Source: Platanthera guangdongensis
Lineage: Eukaryota; Streptophyta; Magnoliopsida; Asparagales; Orchidaceae
DNA: 64,000 bases
NCBI GenBank assembly: GCA_039583875.1
Contig: CM077159.1
Span: 5,692,499 to 5,756,498 of the forward strand
Direction of reading: 5' to 3'
Both the position numbers and the translations under genes were made by a program. Within the stretch, counting starts at the first letter, position 1; each line of letters begins with the position of its first letter. The notes below the pieces were generated by a model, which saw only the letters and a program-made list of their open reading frames with translations, had not been told where the DNA came from and searched no databases. Positions 29,521 through 42,369 of this stretch are shown here, one piece after another.

Positions 29521-31398
29521 TTACAACTCCATTCTAGCCGCTTTGGAAAATATATGGGCCCTACCCAACGGCTTTCGGCCCCTCTTCGCCCCCAGATCCA
29601 CGCCATCCTTGGCAGTCATAGAGTGGTTCCTGCGGTCCACCGTGCGTTGGCCCGTCCCCGTACCCAGACTACCTGAATGCTCCACAACAGGGGAGAGAGC
29701 TCCTAGCTGGACGTTCCCCGAGTCAATATTGTCCACCAACAGCACCCTGGGCACGTCAGGGGGAGCAGAATCCACTGGGGTCGGTTCAGTGTCAATACCC
29801 AGGTCCATTTCACGAAGGGGCACATCCTCCAGCTGGTCCAGAACCCCAAACCTGTTGGTATAACTGGGCTTCACAGGCCCTGTTCGGCCCACCGTTGCCT
29901 CCCGTCTCAAGGTGACTCGGTCTGGCTCAGCATCGGCGATCCCGAGATGGTGCTCATCCTCTATCCCACGGTTATCCTGCACAGTTACACCTACCAGGCC
30001 CTGAGCCACCATGGTAGGCCCCGCAACTACAGATGAAGGCCCATCAACCACCGCTGAAGGCCCAATATTGCTCCTGCTTGTTGTGGTGCCCCCCCTTTTC
30101 CGCCTCTACCCCGACTTTGTCTCCCTTGCCCACTCCCAGATCCATTCCCTGAATCCATAGGTGCCCGAACCGGCCTGCTAGCAACACCAGGGAGATCCAC
30201 CAACTTAGGTCTATGTTGCACTAGGGTCCATGGGCCATAACCCCTTTCTTCTGTAGCCACCTCCGACGGGGACCCCGTGACCACCCCAAGACGCACTCCA
30301 GCCTGGGTAACTTTCGCATCAGCAAGAGGGTTTGTTTAATCCCACACCATCCTCTCCACCGGGGGGACTCCAGTCTGCGCACGAGGCACAGAGCCATTAG
30401 CCTCAGACAGGACCGCACCACCCAAGCATTCTTCCACTCGGTGACCCACACATCCACATTGAAAGCACAGGACTTTCAATCCTTCATACTCAACCTTTTG
30501 GAAAAAATTCTGAAAGCGGCTTTTCACCCGGACACCAATCGGTAAAGGTTTAGCAAGGTTGATCTTAACACAAACCCGGGCGTATTCAATGCGACCTAGC
30601 GAGCTAGTCATACCGTCAATCCACAGCGGCTCCCCAACTTTCGCAACAATCCGGCTAATGTTGGCAGGGTCCCAGAAAAGCAGTGGAAGGTTCGGAAGAT
30701 GAATCCAGATTGGTGAGGTAACCGCCGGCAACCTATTGGGGTGGAAGTCCGGCGTCCACACATCCAAGCCCAGAATAAAACCACCAATTTGCCATGGTCC
30801 GTTGCGTAACACCTCATCCCGAGCCAACGTAGATTCAAAAACACAGAGAAAACATTCTGGACTAACCACCGTGAGCCTGAAGGGACCATACTTGTCCCAC
30901 CACTGATGCAGTTCGAATGCCAAAACATGTGGTGGAATTTTGTGCCCTAAGAGCCTACCAACGAGAGCGCATTCGAAATGCGTGATGAATCGTTCCGCAA
31001 GCGTATCATTCATAAGCACAGCATCATCCGCATCAATGAAATCTGATCTTTCCTCCAAGAGCTTGAGGGGCAGCGGGGGTAGCTTTGCCCAGGCGTTGGT
31101 ACCTCCACCAGCCGGGTTAACAGAGAAAGGGGAGAGCGACCCGGCACCCGCACAAATGGTGGTTGCCTGGGCAAAGCTACGCCCCCCCCCCCCCCCCCCC
31201 CGAGAACCAGCTTGAAAATCTGCAGGAGAACGCCCAGCCGGTGCACACTCAGTATCTGCCCAGAAATTGGAAACATCACCAACACCCCTGGCAGCGCTAG
31301 CATCCGACATTGCACAAAAGCCTGGGATGTCATTACAATCAATGTTCCCACCCACACTCCTACTCACGGGGGAGCCCATTCTCGCTGAATCCACACCA
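29521..31398 (-). pseudogene. LINE-C ORF1 (DUF4283-like plus zinc knuckle)
   Basis: ORF1 Gag-like RNA-binding protein; the N-terminus continues at 44392 beyond SIRE-B. From the junction: DSARMGSPVSRSVGG, a glycine-rich tract coded by a 20-C run (31182-31201), then the DUF4283-like domain (LAERFITHFECALVGRLLG, GPWQIGGFILGLDVW, PIWIHLPNLPLLFWD) and the zinc knuckle CFQCGCVGHRVEEC. The frame is lost near 30336. The proline/acid-rich C-terminal region lies in other frames (30296-30027 and 30051-29521), ending FSKAARMEL. Inactive through frameshifts and the SIRE-B insertion. Confidence 0.84.
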
Positions 31399-33422
31399 TG
31401 AAAGATATAGTACCTAAACACCTAGAGGGGGGGGGGGTGAATAGCTGACCAAATTCTTTTTGACTTTTTATGGCAGCAATCAGTTTTTAACACAGAATAT
31501 AAACTACTATTACACAGCAATCACACAGCATTCACAGCAAACCACAATCACACAGTAGACACAGAGTTTTATTGTGGTTCCCCAAGCTTTGGGTACATCC
31601 ACTTTCCCCCTTCGCCTATCTAGCAGTGTACTAGATTCGGCCAAACTTCTCCACTAACTCAGAACCCAAAACAGGCTCCTACACCTCAGGACCAAGGCCC
31701 TACAACTCAGCTTTTCCACAAAGCCTACACTCAGCCACAAAGTCCTACACTCAGCCACCAAGGCCTACACTCAGCCACCAAGGCCTACACTCAGCCACCA
31801 AGGCCTACACTCAAAGATAAAACTCTCCTACCCTCAGCCTTTATAATTACAGGCTTACAAGACTCAGATCCAAAGGATCCTACAAGATAAAATCAATACA
31901 ATAATGTGACTCAACAACTCAGAGAAAAAAGAGAGAAGAGTTGTGAGTTTCTTGATGAGTTCTTGGAAGAACTCAGCTGGACTCAATCTGACTTAGCTTT
32001 CTTCAAAGCTTCTTGAAAGTAGAACTCAATAAGATTGACTCCTTCTGCAATTGATCCTTGATCTCTGCTACTTAAGATTCAGAGTAAATCTGAACCCTTC
32101 TTCTCAGCCTAGTTCCAATGGCTGATTTCTTGGATGTAGCTCTCTCTCTCCAACTTCTTAGATCTTCACTTGATAGCTAGATCTTCTTTAGACAATCACT
32201 TGATCTGAACTCTTTCTGCTTCAACAACAGTTTCTGTAGACTGTATAAGCATATTTATAGGTCTTCTTCATGGTAACCGGCTGGTCCGGTTCATAACTGA
32301 ATTCTAACAACTCTGACAGGTACTGTAGACCGGCTGGAATGGCAGTTGTCAAGTCATCCAGTCAGTTCTTGAAAATTCTGTAACTGTCTGCAAGTGTCGA
32401 GACTTTCTGTCTTTAAGTGTCGACACTTATAGACCAAGTGTCGACACAAGATGTCTAAGTGTCGACACTAGCCTACAAGGTGTCGACACAACTCCTTGTG
32501 TTGTAGATTTTATATCTCGACACTACTTCTTCTTCATGTGTCGACACTGATAATGTGTGTCGACACAAGTACTTGTACTTCAGTATTTTGCTGAATTCTT
32601 CTAAGTGTCGACACAACACCTTTGTGTCGACACATCTTCATGTGTTGAATCTGTTAAGTGTCGACACTACTTCTTGGTGTCGACACATGTCTTCAGTGTT
32701 GATACTTGTTGAGTGTCGACACATTGCTCTGGGTGTCGACACTTTCTTCTTCTGTCGAGACTCTGGCTGAGTCTCGACACATCCCCTTAGTGTCGACACT
32801 TGTACTTAGAATATTCTTGAACTTTGCTAATCTTTGCTAAGTGTCGACACAGCTCCTTGTGTCGACACTTTCTTCAAGTGTTGAGTCTTCAGTTATGTGT
32901 CGACACATTGTTCTGGGTGTCGACACTTACTTCCAGTGTTGACTCTTCTGCTGAGTGTCGACACATTGTTCTGAGTGTCGACACTTATACTTAGTCTCTG
33001 TTAACTTTTGCTGAGTGTCGACACAGCTCCAAGTGTCGACACTTTTTGGTGTAGACACAGTTCTTCTAGGTGTCGACACTGCTGTTAAGTGTCGACACTG
33101 CTTCACTGCACTTTACTCCACTGAGTGTCGACACAGCTCCTTGTGTCGACACTTTTTGTCTAGTGTCGACTCAGCATCCCTGGTGTCGATACAATGACTC
33201 CAAGTGTCGACACTGCTTGCCTGGGTGTCGACACAAGTCTTTTTAAGTGTCGACACTTTCCCTCTGGGTGTCGACACATGGACTTAGAAACTTTTTGCTT
33301 CAGTCCTGCAAATACTTAACCTGCACAAGTAACTCAAAATACATCAAATACATTTTGATGTATATCATTGAGTTGGGTGAGGCTTCTTCAAATCAGGTAC
33401 ATTTAAACCAATGTACCCAACA
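31399..33422 (-). repeat. 3' LTR of SIRE-B (2,024 bp)
   Basis: Same architecture as the other SIRE LTRs: palindrome array (33277-32394), TATA box (plus 32252-32259), 20-bp minisatellite GGCCTACACTCAGCCACCAA in near-perfect tandem copies (~31740-31810), then a G-run (11 or more) by the LTR end. The G-run length differs from that of the 5' LTR. Confidence 0.94.
32394..33277. repeat. GTGTCGACAC palindrome array, SIRE-B 3' LTR
   Basis: Many perfect copies of GTGTCGACAC with degenerate ones (GTGTAGACAC, GTGTCGATAC, GAGTCTCGACAC) in U3 upstream of the TATA box. Confidence 0.9.
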
Positions 33423-33436
33423 ATCTCCCCCTATTT
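33423..33436 (-). other. Polypurine tract of SIRE-B
   Basis: The minus strand reads AAATAGGGGGAGAT immediately before the LTR start TGTTGGG. SIRE-A has the equivalent AAATACGGGGAGAT. Confidence 0.88.
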
Positions 33437-33711
33437 GGAGAAGTCATAACCCTTAGTCAATGATATACACCATTCATAATAAAATTACAAAATGATGTAA
33501 AGCATGATTATATATCAGGGCAAACATAAACATGTATGAAACAAACATGTACACATAGATTGCATCACAGAACAATTATGAAATAAATTTAACACATAGC
33601 AAATTTATTACACAACACATTGTTCCAATACTTTGTCATATACATAATTCTAAAGTTTACAGAATGTTTTATATCAAAAGAATACATAGTAAACTTAAGA
33701 AATTTTCTAAG
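33437..33711 (-). other. 3' untranslated region of SIRE-B
   Basis: AT-rich stretch between the third-ORF stop and the PPT, alignable with SIRE-A 62715-62974. It contains no ORF and no array. Confidence 0.7.
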
Positions 33712-36539
33712 CTATTTCTGTTCAGCCTCCTTAATGACTATTCCTTTTCCAGCTTGAACTCTGGCTTGAACAGGAGCTTCAGCAACTTCTGCATCAGCAG
33801 GCTTCTTGCCTTTCAGATCTTTCTTCTTAAGTTCCTCAGCCTTAATCTTTTGTCTCTCAAAATAATGATAAGGCTTGGGAAAGTACTTGCTAGGCTCCAG
33901 AGCAGTAGGAGGTAGCTTTCCCATCTTGGCCTTCCTTCTGTACTGGATTATAGCCTCCTGCCTAGACTCATGTTTTCTCCATTCAGTTTCAGAAAACCAA
34001 TTATTCCTGTCTTGAATGTTATCTTTGGCAGCTTTCCAGGCAGTCAAAATAATGTTTCTTGAGGTAGGGCTCCACTGCTCAAAGTCTGGTCTTTGTTCAG
34101 CTTGTTCCCTAAACCTCTTCTTAGACAATCTTGTCTCTTCTTCTTTCTGCAGTGCCTCTTGCATAGCTTCTGAAATTGGCTGAAAAACTTTCTCTATAAT
34201 TACATTGTCCTTACCCCCAGGTGGGCTATACATGGACTGTATGTCAGCATGAATCATGTCAAAATCTGGAGGAGGGTAGATAACTTGAGCCACTTCTGGT
34301 TGCTCCCCTCCTAAATATGCAGGATGAATTCCAGATTCAGCAACATTGTCATCATCACAAAGAGGATAACCCAGTGTAGCTCCTATGGAATTAGATATCC
34401 ACTTGGCATGATCAGAGCTAGCTTTGACTAAAACCCTCTCCCCCTTTATGACTTCTCTTTCTATATGATCTCTGACATCATCTTTCTGAAATCTTACTTG
34501 ATTATCTAAATAATTAACTCCATATTTAAAGAAAGGTTTTAACCTTTGGAGTTTGTCAGTTATCAACTTTTGAGAATCTTGGATGGCAGTCTTAAGAGCA
34601 GTGATTTCTTCTAGGAATACTTTGTCAAAATCTGCCTTGCTATAGCTGGAGTCTGCCCTGCAGCTAGATTCTTCAATTCTGTGACTATTGCATTGTGAGA
34701 TGCAGTAAGGTTGTCATTCATTCTTATCTGATTTTCAAGAACATAACCTTGCTTCACAGCCATTTCATCCACTTGTGCTTTTATCTTCTCCTGGTGTGTA
34801 GCTAAGTACACCACTGCATTTCCACCCTTGTGGAAACATTCAGTCATCTCCTTTTTATTTTGGTTCATTTCAAACCTGATAGATTTTATGTCCTGGGCTA
34901 GATCAAATTGGAGAGACTTCTGCCCTTCATCCACATACTTCTCAATTGTCTGCCTGTGCTCATCCAGTTTAATCTGCATAGCAACCATCAGTGCACTATA
35001 ATCAATTGATGGTGCTGGCTGAACTATAGGTTTTGGTGCTATGGTTTGTAATGCCTTCTTGTAACTTTGGCTCCTTCTTCTGAAGACCTGAAATTTCTTC
35101 TTCTTAGCCCTTGCAGCATCCTCATCTTCAGAAGCTGATGTGCTGACAATTTCTACCCTCTCCTTAGGGCTTGGGGGTCTCTCAGTCTGCACATCTGGTG
35201 TCTTCTCAGGTTATTTTCTTACAGGCTCTTCAACATGTACTACTTGCTCCCCCTCAATTGGAGCATTCTCCTCTTCAGCAGCAGCATTGTCCTTGTCAAA
35301 GTCTTGTTGATCCAGATTTAGAAATAAATCTTCCATTGTAAATTCTTGGGGTGAAAGAGCTAGAGAAAGTCTTGGCTCTTCAACCACTGGATCAGTAACT
35401 ACAACTTTAACAGATGTGTCTTCCATGACAACATCTGGGACATGGCTATCCAGCTGAGTTTGCTGATGAACATCAGACAAATCAGTATCCTCTATAGGAA
35501 AATCTAAAGCATTTAGTTCAGTGATTACCTCTAGTATTGTGTTGGTTTCTTGTTCACTTTCTAGTGTAGTTGGTTCTTCTACAACTAGAGACTCCCCCTG
35601 GATGTGATCCTTGTGTATGGGGCAAGCTTGAGGTAGCTCCCCCTGGATTTCAGTAACATCTTGAGGAGCTGGAGACTTCACAACAGTCTCTTCTTCATGC
35701 TCATCAGGTGAGAAGACAACTTGTTCTTCACTGTCAGAGCTGCTAGTGGACACTTAAGCCACTGGAGCAGTTTTCCTCTTCTTCTTGAGTGGGGTTTCCT
35801 TTTCAGGAGTGATCTTCTCTGGGGTTGGCATCTACTTAGACAACACCCTGTCCCATCCGGAGAATATCCTCATATCCATTTTTCTCATGTGGTTGATTTT
35901 GCTTCCAGCAGCTTGTTGCATAACCTCTGGTATGGTACCAGCTAGGTATAAACTTATGATCCTGCCCAGATTGGGCTTCTTCAGGCTTTCCTTTATCTTC
36001 TCAAAGATTACTACAGACCAGTCAGTTTTCAGAGAGAAGATTATCCTTGTCATAATACTAAACATATAGGCAGACACTCTGTCATGCCCTCCTGGCTTGC
36101 TCAATATCACTTTCCCAACAATTTCAGACAGGAATTTCCCCTGACAGTTCATTCCTTTTCTATTGAAGACAGAACCAATCTTCATCTTAGAATCTAGTCC
36201 ACACCAAGTTAGAGCTTCCCTAGTCTTAGAAGCAGTAACTTCTTCTTCTTCTTTAGTTCTTGGTAACTGCAGTACTTTCCTCAGACTTTTTGAAGAGACC
36301 TTAACCTTCTCACCATGGACCCTGGACTTGATCTTGAATCCAGATTCGTTCACTTCAGCTCCATTGAGGAATTCCAGTACCTCTTTCTTCCAGATTTTTG
36401 TAGGTTCAGAAACAAGGAATTTCAACCCCGAGTCTGCTACTAGGGTTATCACGTTCTTAATTTCCTGGTCAGCATCCCCAAATGCGTCGCGCACCAGTTC
36501 GTATCCTTCGTTGACGTTCTCCTCAAGCTTTGGGGCCAT
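33712..36539 (-). pseudogene. SIRE-B third ORF (env-position protein of unknown function)
   Basis: Starts MAPKLEENVNEGYELVRDAF at 36539, with the same start as in SIRE-A. The N-terminal ~240 residues look globular (KIWKKEVLEFLNG, KIGSVFNRKGMN, DRVSAYMFSIMTRIIF, MRKMDMRIFSGWDRVL). An acidic low-complexity region follows, then a heptad-like charged region (QTIEKYVDEGQKSLQFDLAQ, IKSIRFEMNQNKKEM) and a basic tail (RRKAKMGKLPPTALEPSKYF, KGIVIKEAEQK). No signal peptide or membrane span is visible. Stops at ~35832, ~35754 and 35211, and a frameshift near 34600, break it. Its place after pol is that of the Sirevirus env-like ORF, but nothing in it looks like an envelope. Confidence 0.82.
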
Positions 36540-37040
36540 TAGGGTTTGAAGAATTTTGACTGGAGAGAAGAGAGGTGTCGACACACAAGTTTTGGTCTCG
36601 AAACTTTTGAAAGCGTGTCGACAGACTAAGGCAAAACCCTATTTATACCTTTCTAATTTTGAAGATGAAAAGGCGGGCAGCCAACTTGAATTGTGTCGAC
36701 ACTGGCAATAAGTGTCGACACTGACTTATAATGTCTCGACACATATGTGTCGACACAAGTTTAGTCAACAGATTATATGTGTCGACACTTGTTTATGTGT
36801 CGACACAACTTAACTCGACACATAGTCGAGACTTTACTTAGAGAATTCTGAGTAAAAACTAAGTGTCGACACCACTTTGGATGTGTCGACACCTACTTGT
36901 CATGTGTCGAAACAAATATTCTGAAGTGTCGACACTAACTTCCTAGATGTGTCGACACCTTTTCCCTGAAGTGTCGACACCACTATACTGTCTCGACACA
37001 GACAACTCTGTGTGTCGACACTATTTTACTTAGCCAATAC
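36540..37040 (-). promoter_or_regulatory. SIRE-B pol-ORF3 spacer: palindrome array plus TATA box
   Basis: About 500 non-coding bp with roughly 16 copies or variants of GTGTCGACAC, then TATAAATAG on the minus strand (plus 36639-36647) about 100 bp upstream of the third-ORF ATG. The layout (array, TATA box, leader, ORF) copies the LTR promoter in miniature and is shared with SIRE-A 51891-52398. Proposed internal promoter. Confidence 0.6.
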
Positions 37041-37047
37041 TATAAAC

Positions 37048-40000
37048 TTATTCAAAGTTTATCATTCCTAGTTCAATTTTAAACCTATTGAACTTAGCTT
37101 CTTCTAGGGGCTTAGTATACATATCAGCTAATTGATTATCAGTTTTAACATATTCTAATAAAATATCTTCTCTTTCTACATGCTCCCTAAGAAAATGATA
37201 TTTAATTTCAATATGTTTTGTTCTACTATGTGATACAGGATTATTGGCTATTGAAATAGCACTAGTAGAATCACAAAAGAGTGGAGTTCTACTTACCTGA
37301 ATTCCATAGTCCTCAAGCTGATGTTGTATCCACAGAAGTTGAGCACAGCAACTTCCTGCAGCCATATATTCTGACTCTGCAGTGGAGATAGCCACACTTG
37401 TTTGTTTTTTGCTACTCCATGAAATTAGTCTCCCACCTAGGAATTGACAGGTTCCAGTAGTGCTTTTTCTGTCTTCTTTGCATCCTGCAAAGTCTGCATC
37501 TGAATAACCTGTTAGATCAAAATCCTCATTCCTAGGGTACCAGAGGCCTAGATAAGGAGTGCCCTTAAGATTTCTCAATATTCTTTTGACTGCTATCAAA
37601 TGAGACTCTTTAGGGCAGGCTTGATACCTTGCACAGACACATGTAGCATACATGATATCTGGTCTACTTGCAGTCAAGTATAATAGGGAGCCAACTATCC
37701 CTCTATACAAGGTTTCATCTACAGGCTTCCCTGCATCATCCTTGCTAAGAGACATACTTGACCCCATAGGAGTATTCATGGTACTGGATGAATCCATACC
37801 ATACTTCCTTATGAGTTCTAGGGTGAACTTGGACTGGCATATGGATAATCCATTCTCAGTCTGTCTTACTTGGAGACCCAAGAAGAACTTTAGCTCTCCC
37901 ATACTACTCAACTCAAATTGACCTTGCATAAGTTTTGCAAACTTTTTGCAAAGGCTGCTTTCAGTAGACCCAAATATAATGTCATCTACATATATTTGGA
38001 CTAGTATTACTTTGCCTCTAGATTCCCTAAGGAATAGAGTCTTGTCTATTTTCCCCCTTGTGAACTTGTTCTCAATGAGGAAACTAGACAGGGTTTCATA
38101 CCAAGCCCTAGGGGATTGCTTTAACCCATATAAAGCTTTCCTAAGTCTATAGACATGATTAGGTAGAGTTGAATCAACAAAACCTGATGGCTGTTCCACA
38201 TAGACTTCCTCTTTAAGATTACCATTCAGAAATGCTGACTTGACATCCATTTGGAAAACTTTGAATCCTTGAAAAGTTACATAGGTCAGGAACATCCTTA
38301 TGGCTTCCAGTCTAGCTACTGGAGCAAAGGTTTGATCAAAGTCAATACCTTCTTCCTGCCTATATCCTTTAGCAACTAATCTTGCTTTATTCTTAATGAT
38401 GACTCCATGTTCATCCATCTTATTCCTATAGATCCACTTGGTTCCTATTATATTGTGGTCTTTAGGTTTAGGAACAAGTTCCCAGACCTTGCACCTCTTG
38501 AACTGATTCAGCTCTTCTTGCATTGCTTCAGTCCATTGTGGATCTAGAATGGCTTCTTCAAATTTCTTTGGTTCAACTTGAGATAGAAAACTGGAGTAGA
38601 TTGCTGTATTCAGATTTCTGCTCCTTGTTTGTACCCCTTGTCTTGGATCACCAATGATCTGCTCTACTGGATGATCTCTAAGATGCCTATAGGCTGGAGG
38701 CATCCTAACTTCTTGTTGAACCTCTTCAGTTCCTTCATCTTGCTGCATTCCTTGTACTTCTTCTGCATCAGGTACATGTAGTACTCCCCCTGGACAACAA
38801 CCACTTTCTTCTACTTGCTATCTTGCAGTAGATTCTTCTTCTAGAGTGAGCTTGTCCATCTTCTTTGTTAAACCTGTGGGGCTGCATACACTACTAGACA
38901 ACTCATTGTTAATAAGCCTAGTTTCATCAAATACTACATGTACAGTCTCTTCTACAACTTGTGTAGACAAGTTGTAGACTCTATAAGCCTTACTGTTGTT
39001 GCTGTACCCAACAAAAATTCCCTCTTGTGACTTGGCAGCAAACTTAGTCAAGTAAGACTTTCCATTGTTAAGTATGAAGCATTTGCAACCAAAGATCCTG
39101 AAGTAGGATAGGTTTGGTTTCCTGCCTTTCACAACCTCATAGGGGGTCTTGTTGAGGCCTTTAGTAATGGTAGCCCTATTAATAACATGGCATGCAGTAT
39201 TAACTGCTTCAGCCCAGAAATATTCTGGTAGTGATGTGTCACTTAATAGGGTTCTACCTGCCTCAATCAAGGTTCTATTCTTTCTCTCAGCAATGCCATT
39301 TTGCTGAGGTGTTCTTGGTGAAGAAAACTCTTGAAATATCCCAAAGTCTTCACATAGTTTTGCCATACTCTCAGACTGAAATTCAGTACCATGGTCACTT
39401 CTAATCTTGACCACTGTACTGTCTAGTTCATTCTGAATTTGCTTGACAAAGCTATAGAAGACATTAGGTGTTTCAGATTTCTATCTTAAGAAGAACACCC
39501 AGGAAAACCTTGAGTAGTCATCTACAACTACAAAGGTATAGACCTTCCTACCTAGGCTGTGAACTGACATTGGATCAAAGAGATCCATATGCAAGAGGTA
39601 TAAACACCTCACAGCATCTTTATTTTCTATGCTTCTAAAGGTGGATCTAGTCTGCTTGCCCTTTTGACAAGCTGAGCAAATACCATCTTTAACACACTTA
39701 ACTTGAGGACCATTCCTCACTAACTCTTTGCTAAAGAGTTTGCCAATTGTCTTGTAGTTTAGATAAGCTAGCCTCTTGTGCCATTTGACACAATGAGAGA
39801 CTTTCTCATCTGCTACAAGACACACTTGAGAACCATTGGTCTCACACATAATGTCTAGGCAGTAGACATTCCTCTTTCTATAACCTGTCAAAATGATCTC
39901 TTGATCAGTTGACCTCTTGATATGACAACCATTCTTAACAAATGAGATGTCATACCCTACATCACTTAATTGACTTATACTTATTAGGTTGTGTTTCAAC

Positions 40001-40209
40001 CCTTTAACATAAGCCGCTTGAGTAATGGTAACCAAGTTACTAGAAATGTTACCAAACCCTTTGATGATTCCTTTTTCAGAACCACCAAAGGTAACTTTTG
40101 GACCATCCTTGATGGGTATGTAGTCCTTTAGTAAACTCCTTGTTCCAGTCATATGTCTGGAACATCCACTGTCCAAGTACCATATTGGGGGATGGCCACT
40201 TGGACTCAC
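37048..40209 (-). pseudogene. pol: SIRE-B Pol: protease, integrase, RT, RNase H
   Basis: Copia-order Pol, in frame with gag. Protease IWYLDSGCSRHMTG (~40165); GAG-pre-integrase VKWHKRLAYLNYKTIGKLF with the zinc site CSACQKGKQTRS; integrase core (HMDLFDPM, VVDDYSRFSWVFFL, IRSDHGTEFQ, TPQQNGIAERKNRT); RT ([51 protein letters not shown], catalytic YVDDIIFGS); RNase H ([39 protein letters not shown]) and [14 protein letters not shown], ending at 37048. Only two stops: 39481-39483 (TAG where SIRE-A has CAG) and 38818-38820 (TAG for CAG). Recently disabled. Confidence 0.93.
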
Positions 40210-40326
40210 CTGCAAAACAGATTAGTAAACCTTAGAACCCAAAGAATTCTTGGGTCCTTGGTACTTGTTAGTTTGCATCCTGACAAGGCTACCTGCAGGC
40301 TTTCCAACAGGTAGTTTGCTACTCAC
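40210..40326 (-). other. Candidate in-frame intron at the SIRE-B gag/protease junction (117 nt)
   Basis: Minus-strand donor CAAA|GTGAGTAGC, branch-like CTAAC in CAAACTAACAAG, acceptor TCTGTTTTGCAG|GTGAGT. It contains the TAA (40224-40222) that ends Gag. Length is 39 codons, identical to SIRE-A. Removal joins NSSAK to VSPSGHPP and the protease in frame. Inferred from sequence. Confidence 0.5.
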
Positions 40327-42264
40327 TTTGGCACTAGAATTGTGCCAACAGTCCATTGCAAAGTGGCCAACCTTGCCACAGCACCAACACTCAAACTTAT
40401 TGTACCTTTGCTTAGGTACTGTCTTTGCTGTCTTATATACAACTGACTTGTTGAGTGTTGGGGCTTTGCCCTTGGACTTGGACTTGGACTGAACAGTCCT
40501 TGCAGGTCTAGTAAATCCCAGTCCAGCTTTACCTTTGTGATGAACAAATTCATCAATTATGGGTAAACCTGACTTAGGTTTAGAAAACCTAGCAACTAAG
40601 TCCTTCTCCTTCTGAAGATTAATCTCCAAACTCTTGATTTGATCATTCTTAAATGATATATTTCCCATTTGAATCACAGTTATGTGCTTCAATCTGGCTA
40701 TCTCATTTAGTTTTTGATCAAACAACTACTCAAAATCAGTTGCAGCAGCTTTGAGAATAGCAATTTCCTTTGCCTGACTTTTGGCTAGGGACTTGCTCTT
40801 CTTATAAGCTTGCAACAGAACTTTATATTCATCTATCAGCTGATGAATATCTTCTTCAGACTCAGATGCACTCTCATCATTTGATGATGATGAATCTGAT
40901 TCTGTACTGGAACAAGAAACTAAACTTAAGGTTGAACTTTGTATCTTACTAGGTCCTGGCTGCTCCAGGATTTTGTCACTTTCAGTCAATGTCATTAGTC
41001 CTTGGCACTGACAGTCTTTTTGTTCATATATAGAATTGATAATCTGCATGAACTCTTCTTCTTCTTCCTCAACAAATAGCCCTATATATGCCTCAGCATC
41101 TGACTCAGTTTCTGAAGAAGAGATATCTGACAGGGTCTTGTCCTTTTTGGCAACAAAAGACTTCTCCTTCTTGCCCTTGTATTGAGTCCTTTTCTTGTCA
41201 CTAAACTCCTTCCTCTTCTCTGGATAGTCTGCAATGACATGTCCTTGTCTATTACAGCAATAACACACAATTTTTGATAGTGTTGATTTGCTAGACTTTG
41301 ACTTTTTCTTGTCTTTCTTTGAAGACTTCTTTTTCTGATAAGAGTCTTCCTTTACCTGTGAAGTAGATGGCCTTGACCTCCACTGTTTCTTCTTCAAGAA
41401 CTTCTGAAAATGTCTAGTGAAGGTAGCAAAGTCCTCATCACTTTCACTGCTTTCAGACTTTGTACTTGCTGACTCATCTGACTCAGTTTCAGCAACCTTT
41501 AGAGGTGGAGAAGGTGACTTACATCTGTACTTTCTGGGGGCTTCTGTCTTGAAGGCTACTGTCCTTTCTTTGTGTTCACTTCTTGTGGATTTCTCCTCTT
41601 CTTTCCTCACTGTCAACTGCATTTCATAAGACAGCAGTTTGCCAAACAGAGTAGGTGGAGGAATTTCTGCCAACTTAGTCATTTCTCTAATGACACAGAT
41701 CTTGGTGTCCCAATCTTTAGTTAGGGACCTTAGAAACTTGTCATTGAGTTCATAATTACTGAACTCTCTGCCATAGGATATGAGTTCATTCACAATTCTG
41801 TAGAACTTCATATAGCACTCAGTTATGCTATCAGCTTTTCCTTGTCTAAAACTTTCATATTCTTGATTTAGCAAGGATTTTTTGTCTTGCCTTACTTCTT
41901 CAGAATCCTCCATGTACACAATAAGAGTTTCCCACATCTCTTTAGCTGTCTTACAGTGTATTAGATTCTGAAAAGTTGCATCATCTATGACACTCACTAT
42001 TATGTTCTGAGCCCTCTTATCCATAGTGGCTAGAATAATTTCATCCTTTGTCATTTCAGAGAAATCCTTAGGTGTTCTCTGATTGGCATCCAAGACTGAA
42101 ACCTTCATGGGCACATATGGCCCTTCTTTTACTGTGATGTAAATCCTAGGGTCTGAGGCTTCCATAAACAGCCTCACCCTTTCCTTCCAAATCCCAAAGA
42201 TTTCTTTCCTACATATAGGTAGCTTCATGGATCCCAATTCCTTGTGATTTTCAGTGGAACCCAT
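40222..42264 (-). pseudogene. gag: SIRE-B Gag with two zinc knuckles
   Basis: Gag of ~680 codons from the ATG at 42264 (MGSTENHKELGSMKLPICRK). Core ~1-235 (WKERVRLFMEASDPRIYI, DDATFQNLIHCKTAKEMWE, FLRSLTKDWDTKICVIREM), Ser/Glu-rich linker, first zinc knuckle CYCCNRQGHVIADY with its last Cys changed to Tyr, Lys-rich stretch, acidic region, a coiled-coil-like KKSKSLAKSQAKEIAILK, and after an in-frame TAG (40726-40728; SIRE-A has AAG, Lys) a second zinc knuckle CWCCGKVGHFAMDC. It ends at the conserved TAA 40222-40224. Besides the nonsense codon, the mutated first knuckle would weaken RNA binding. Confidence 0.9.
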
Positions 42265-42349
42265 AGTTCTTGATGTTCTTGAATCTGTAATTGACTTAAC
42301 CTGAATCTGCCAACAGGATCTCCTCAGACAGTTATGTCCCTTTTTGAGG

Positions 42350-42367
42350 AACCTCCCTCTGATACCA
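42350..42367 (-). other. Primer binding site of SIRE-B
   Basis: The minus strand reads TGGTATCAGAGGGAGGTT, 16 of 18 matches to the initiator tRNA-Met complement, two bases from the LTR. Confidence 0.88.
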
Positions 42368-42369
42368 CT

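Larger units (their letters stand above)
25749..31398 (-). mobile_element. LINE-C, segment 2 (most of ORF2 and ORF1)
   Basis: Middle of the old LINE, between the gypsy and SIRE-B. It carries, on the minus strand from right to left, ORF1 without its N-terminus, the ORF2 endonuclease, RT and zf-RVT. It is interrupted by the foldback element at 27125-27498. It ends at CACCA (31394-31398), duplicated beyond SIRE-B at 44392-44396. Confidence 0.9.

Noticed and set aside
33712..36539. Annotation of the third ORF as an envelope glycoprotein
   Set aside because: Only its position suggests this; no signal peptide, membrane span or Cys-rich ectodomain is visible.
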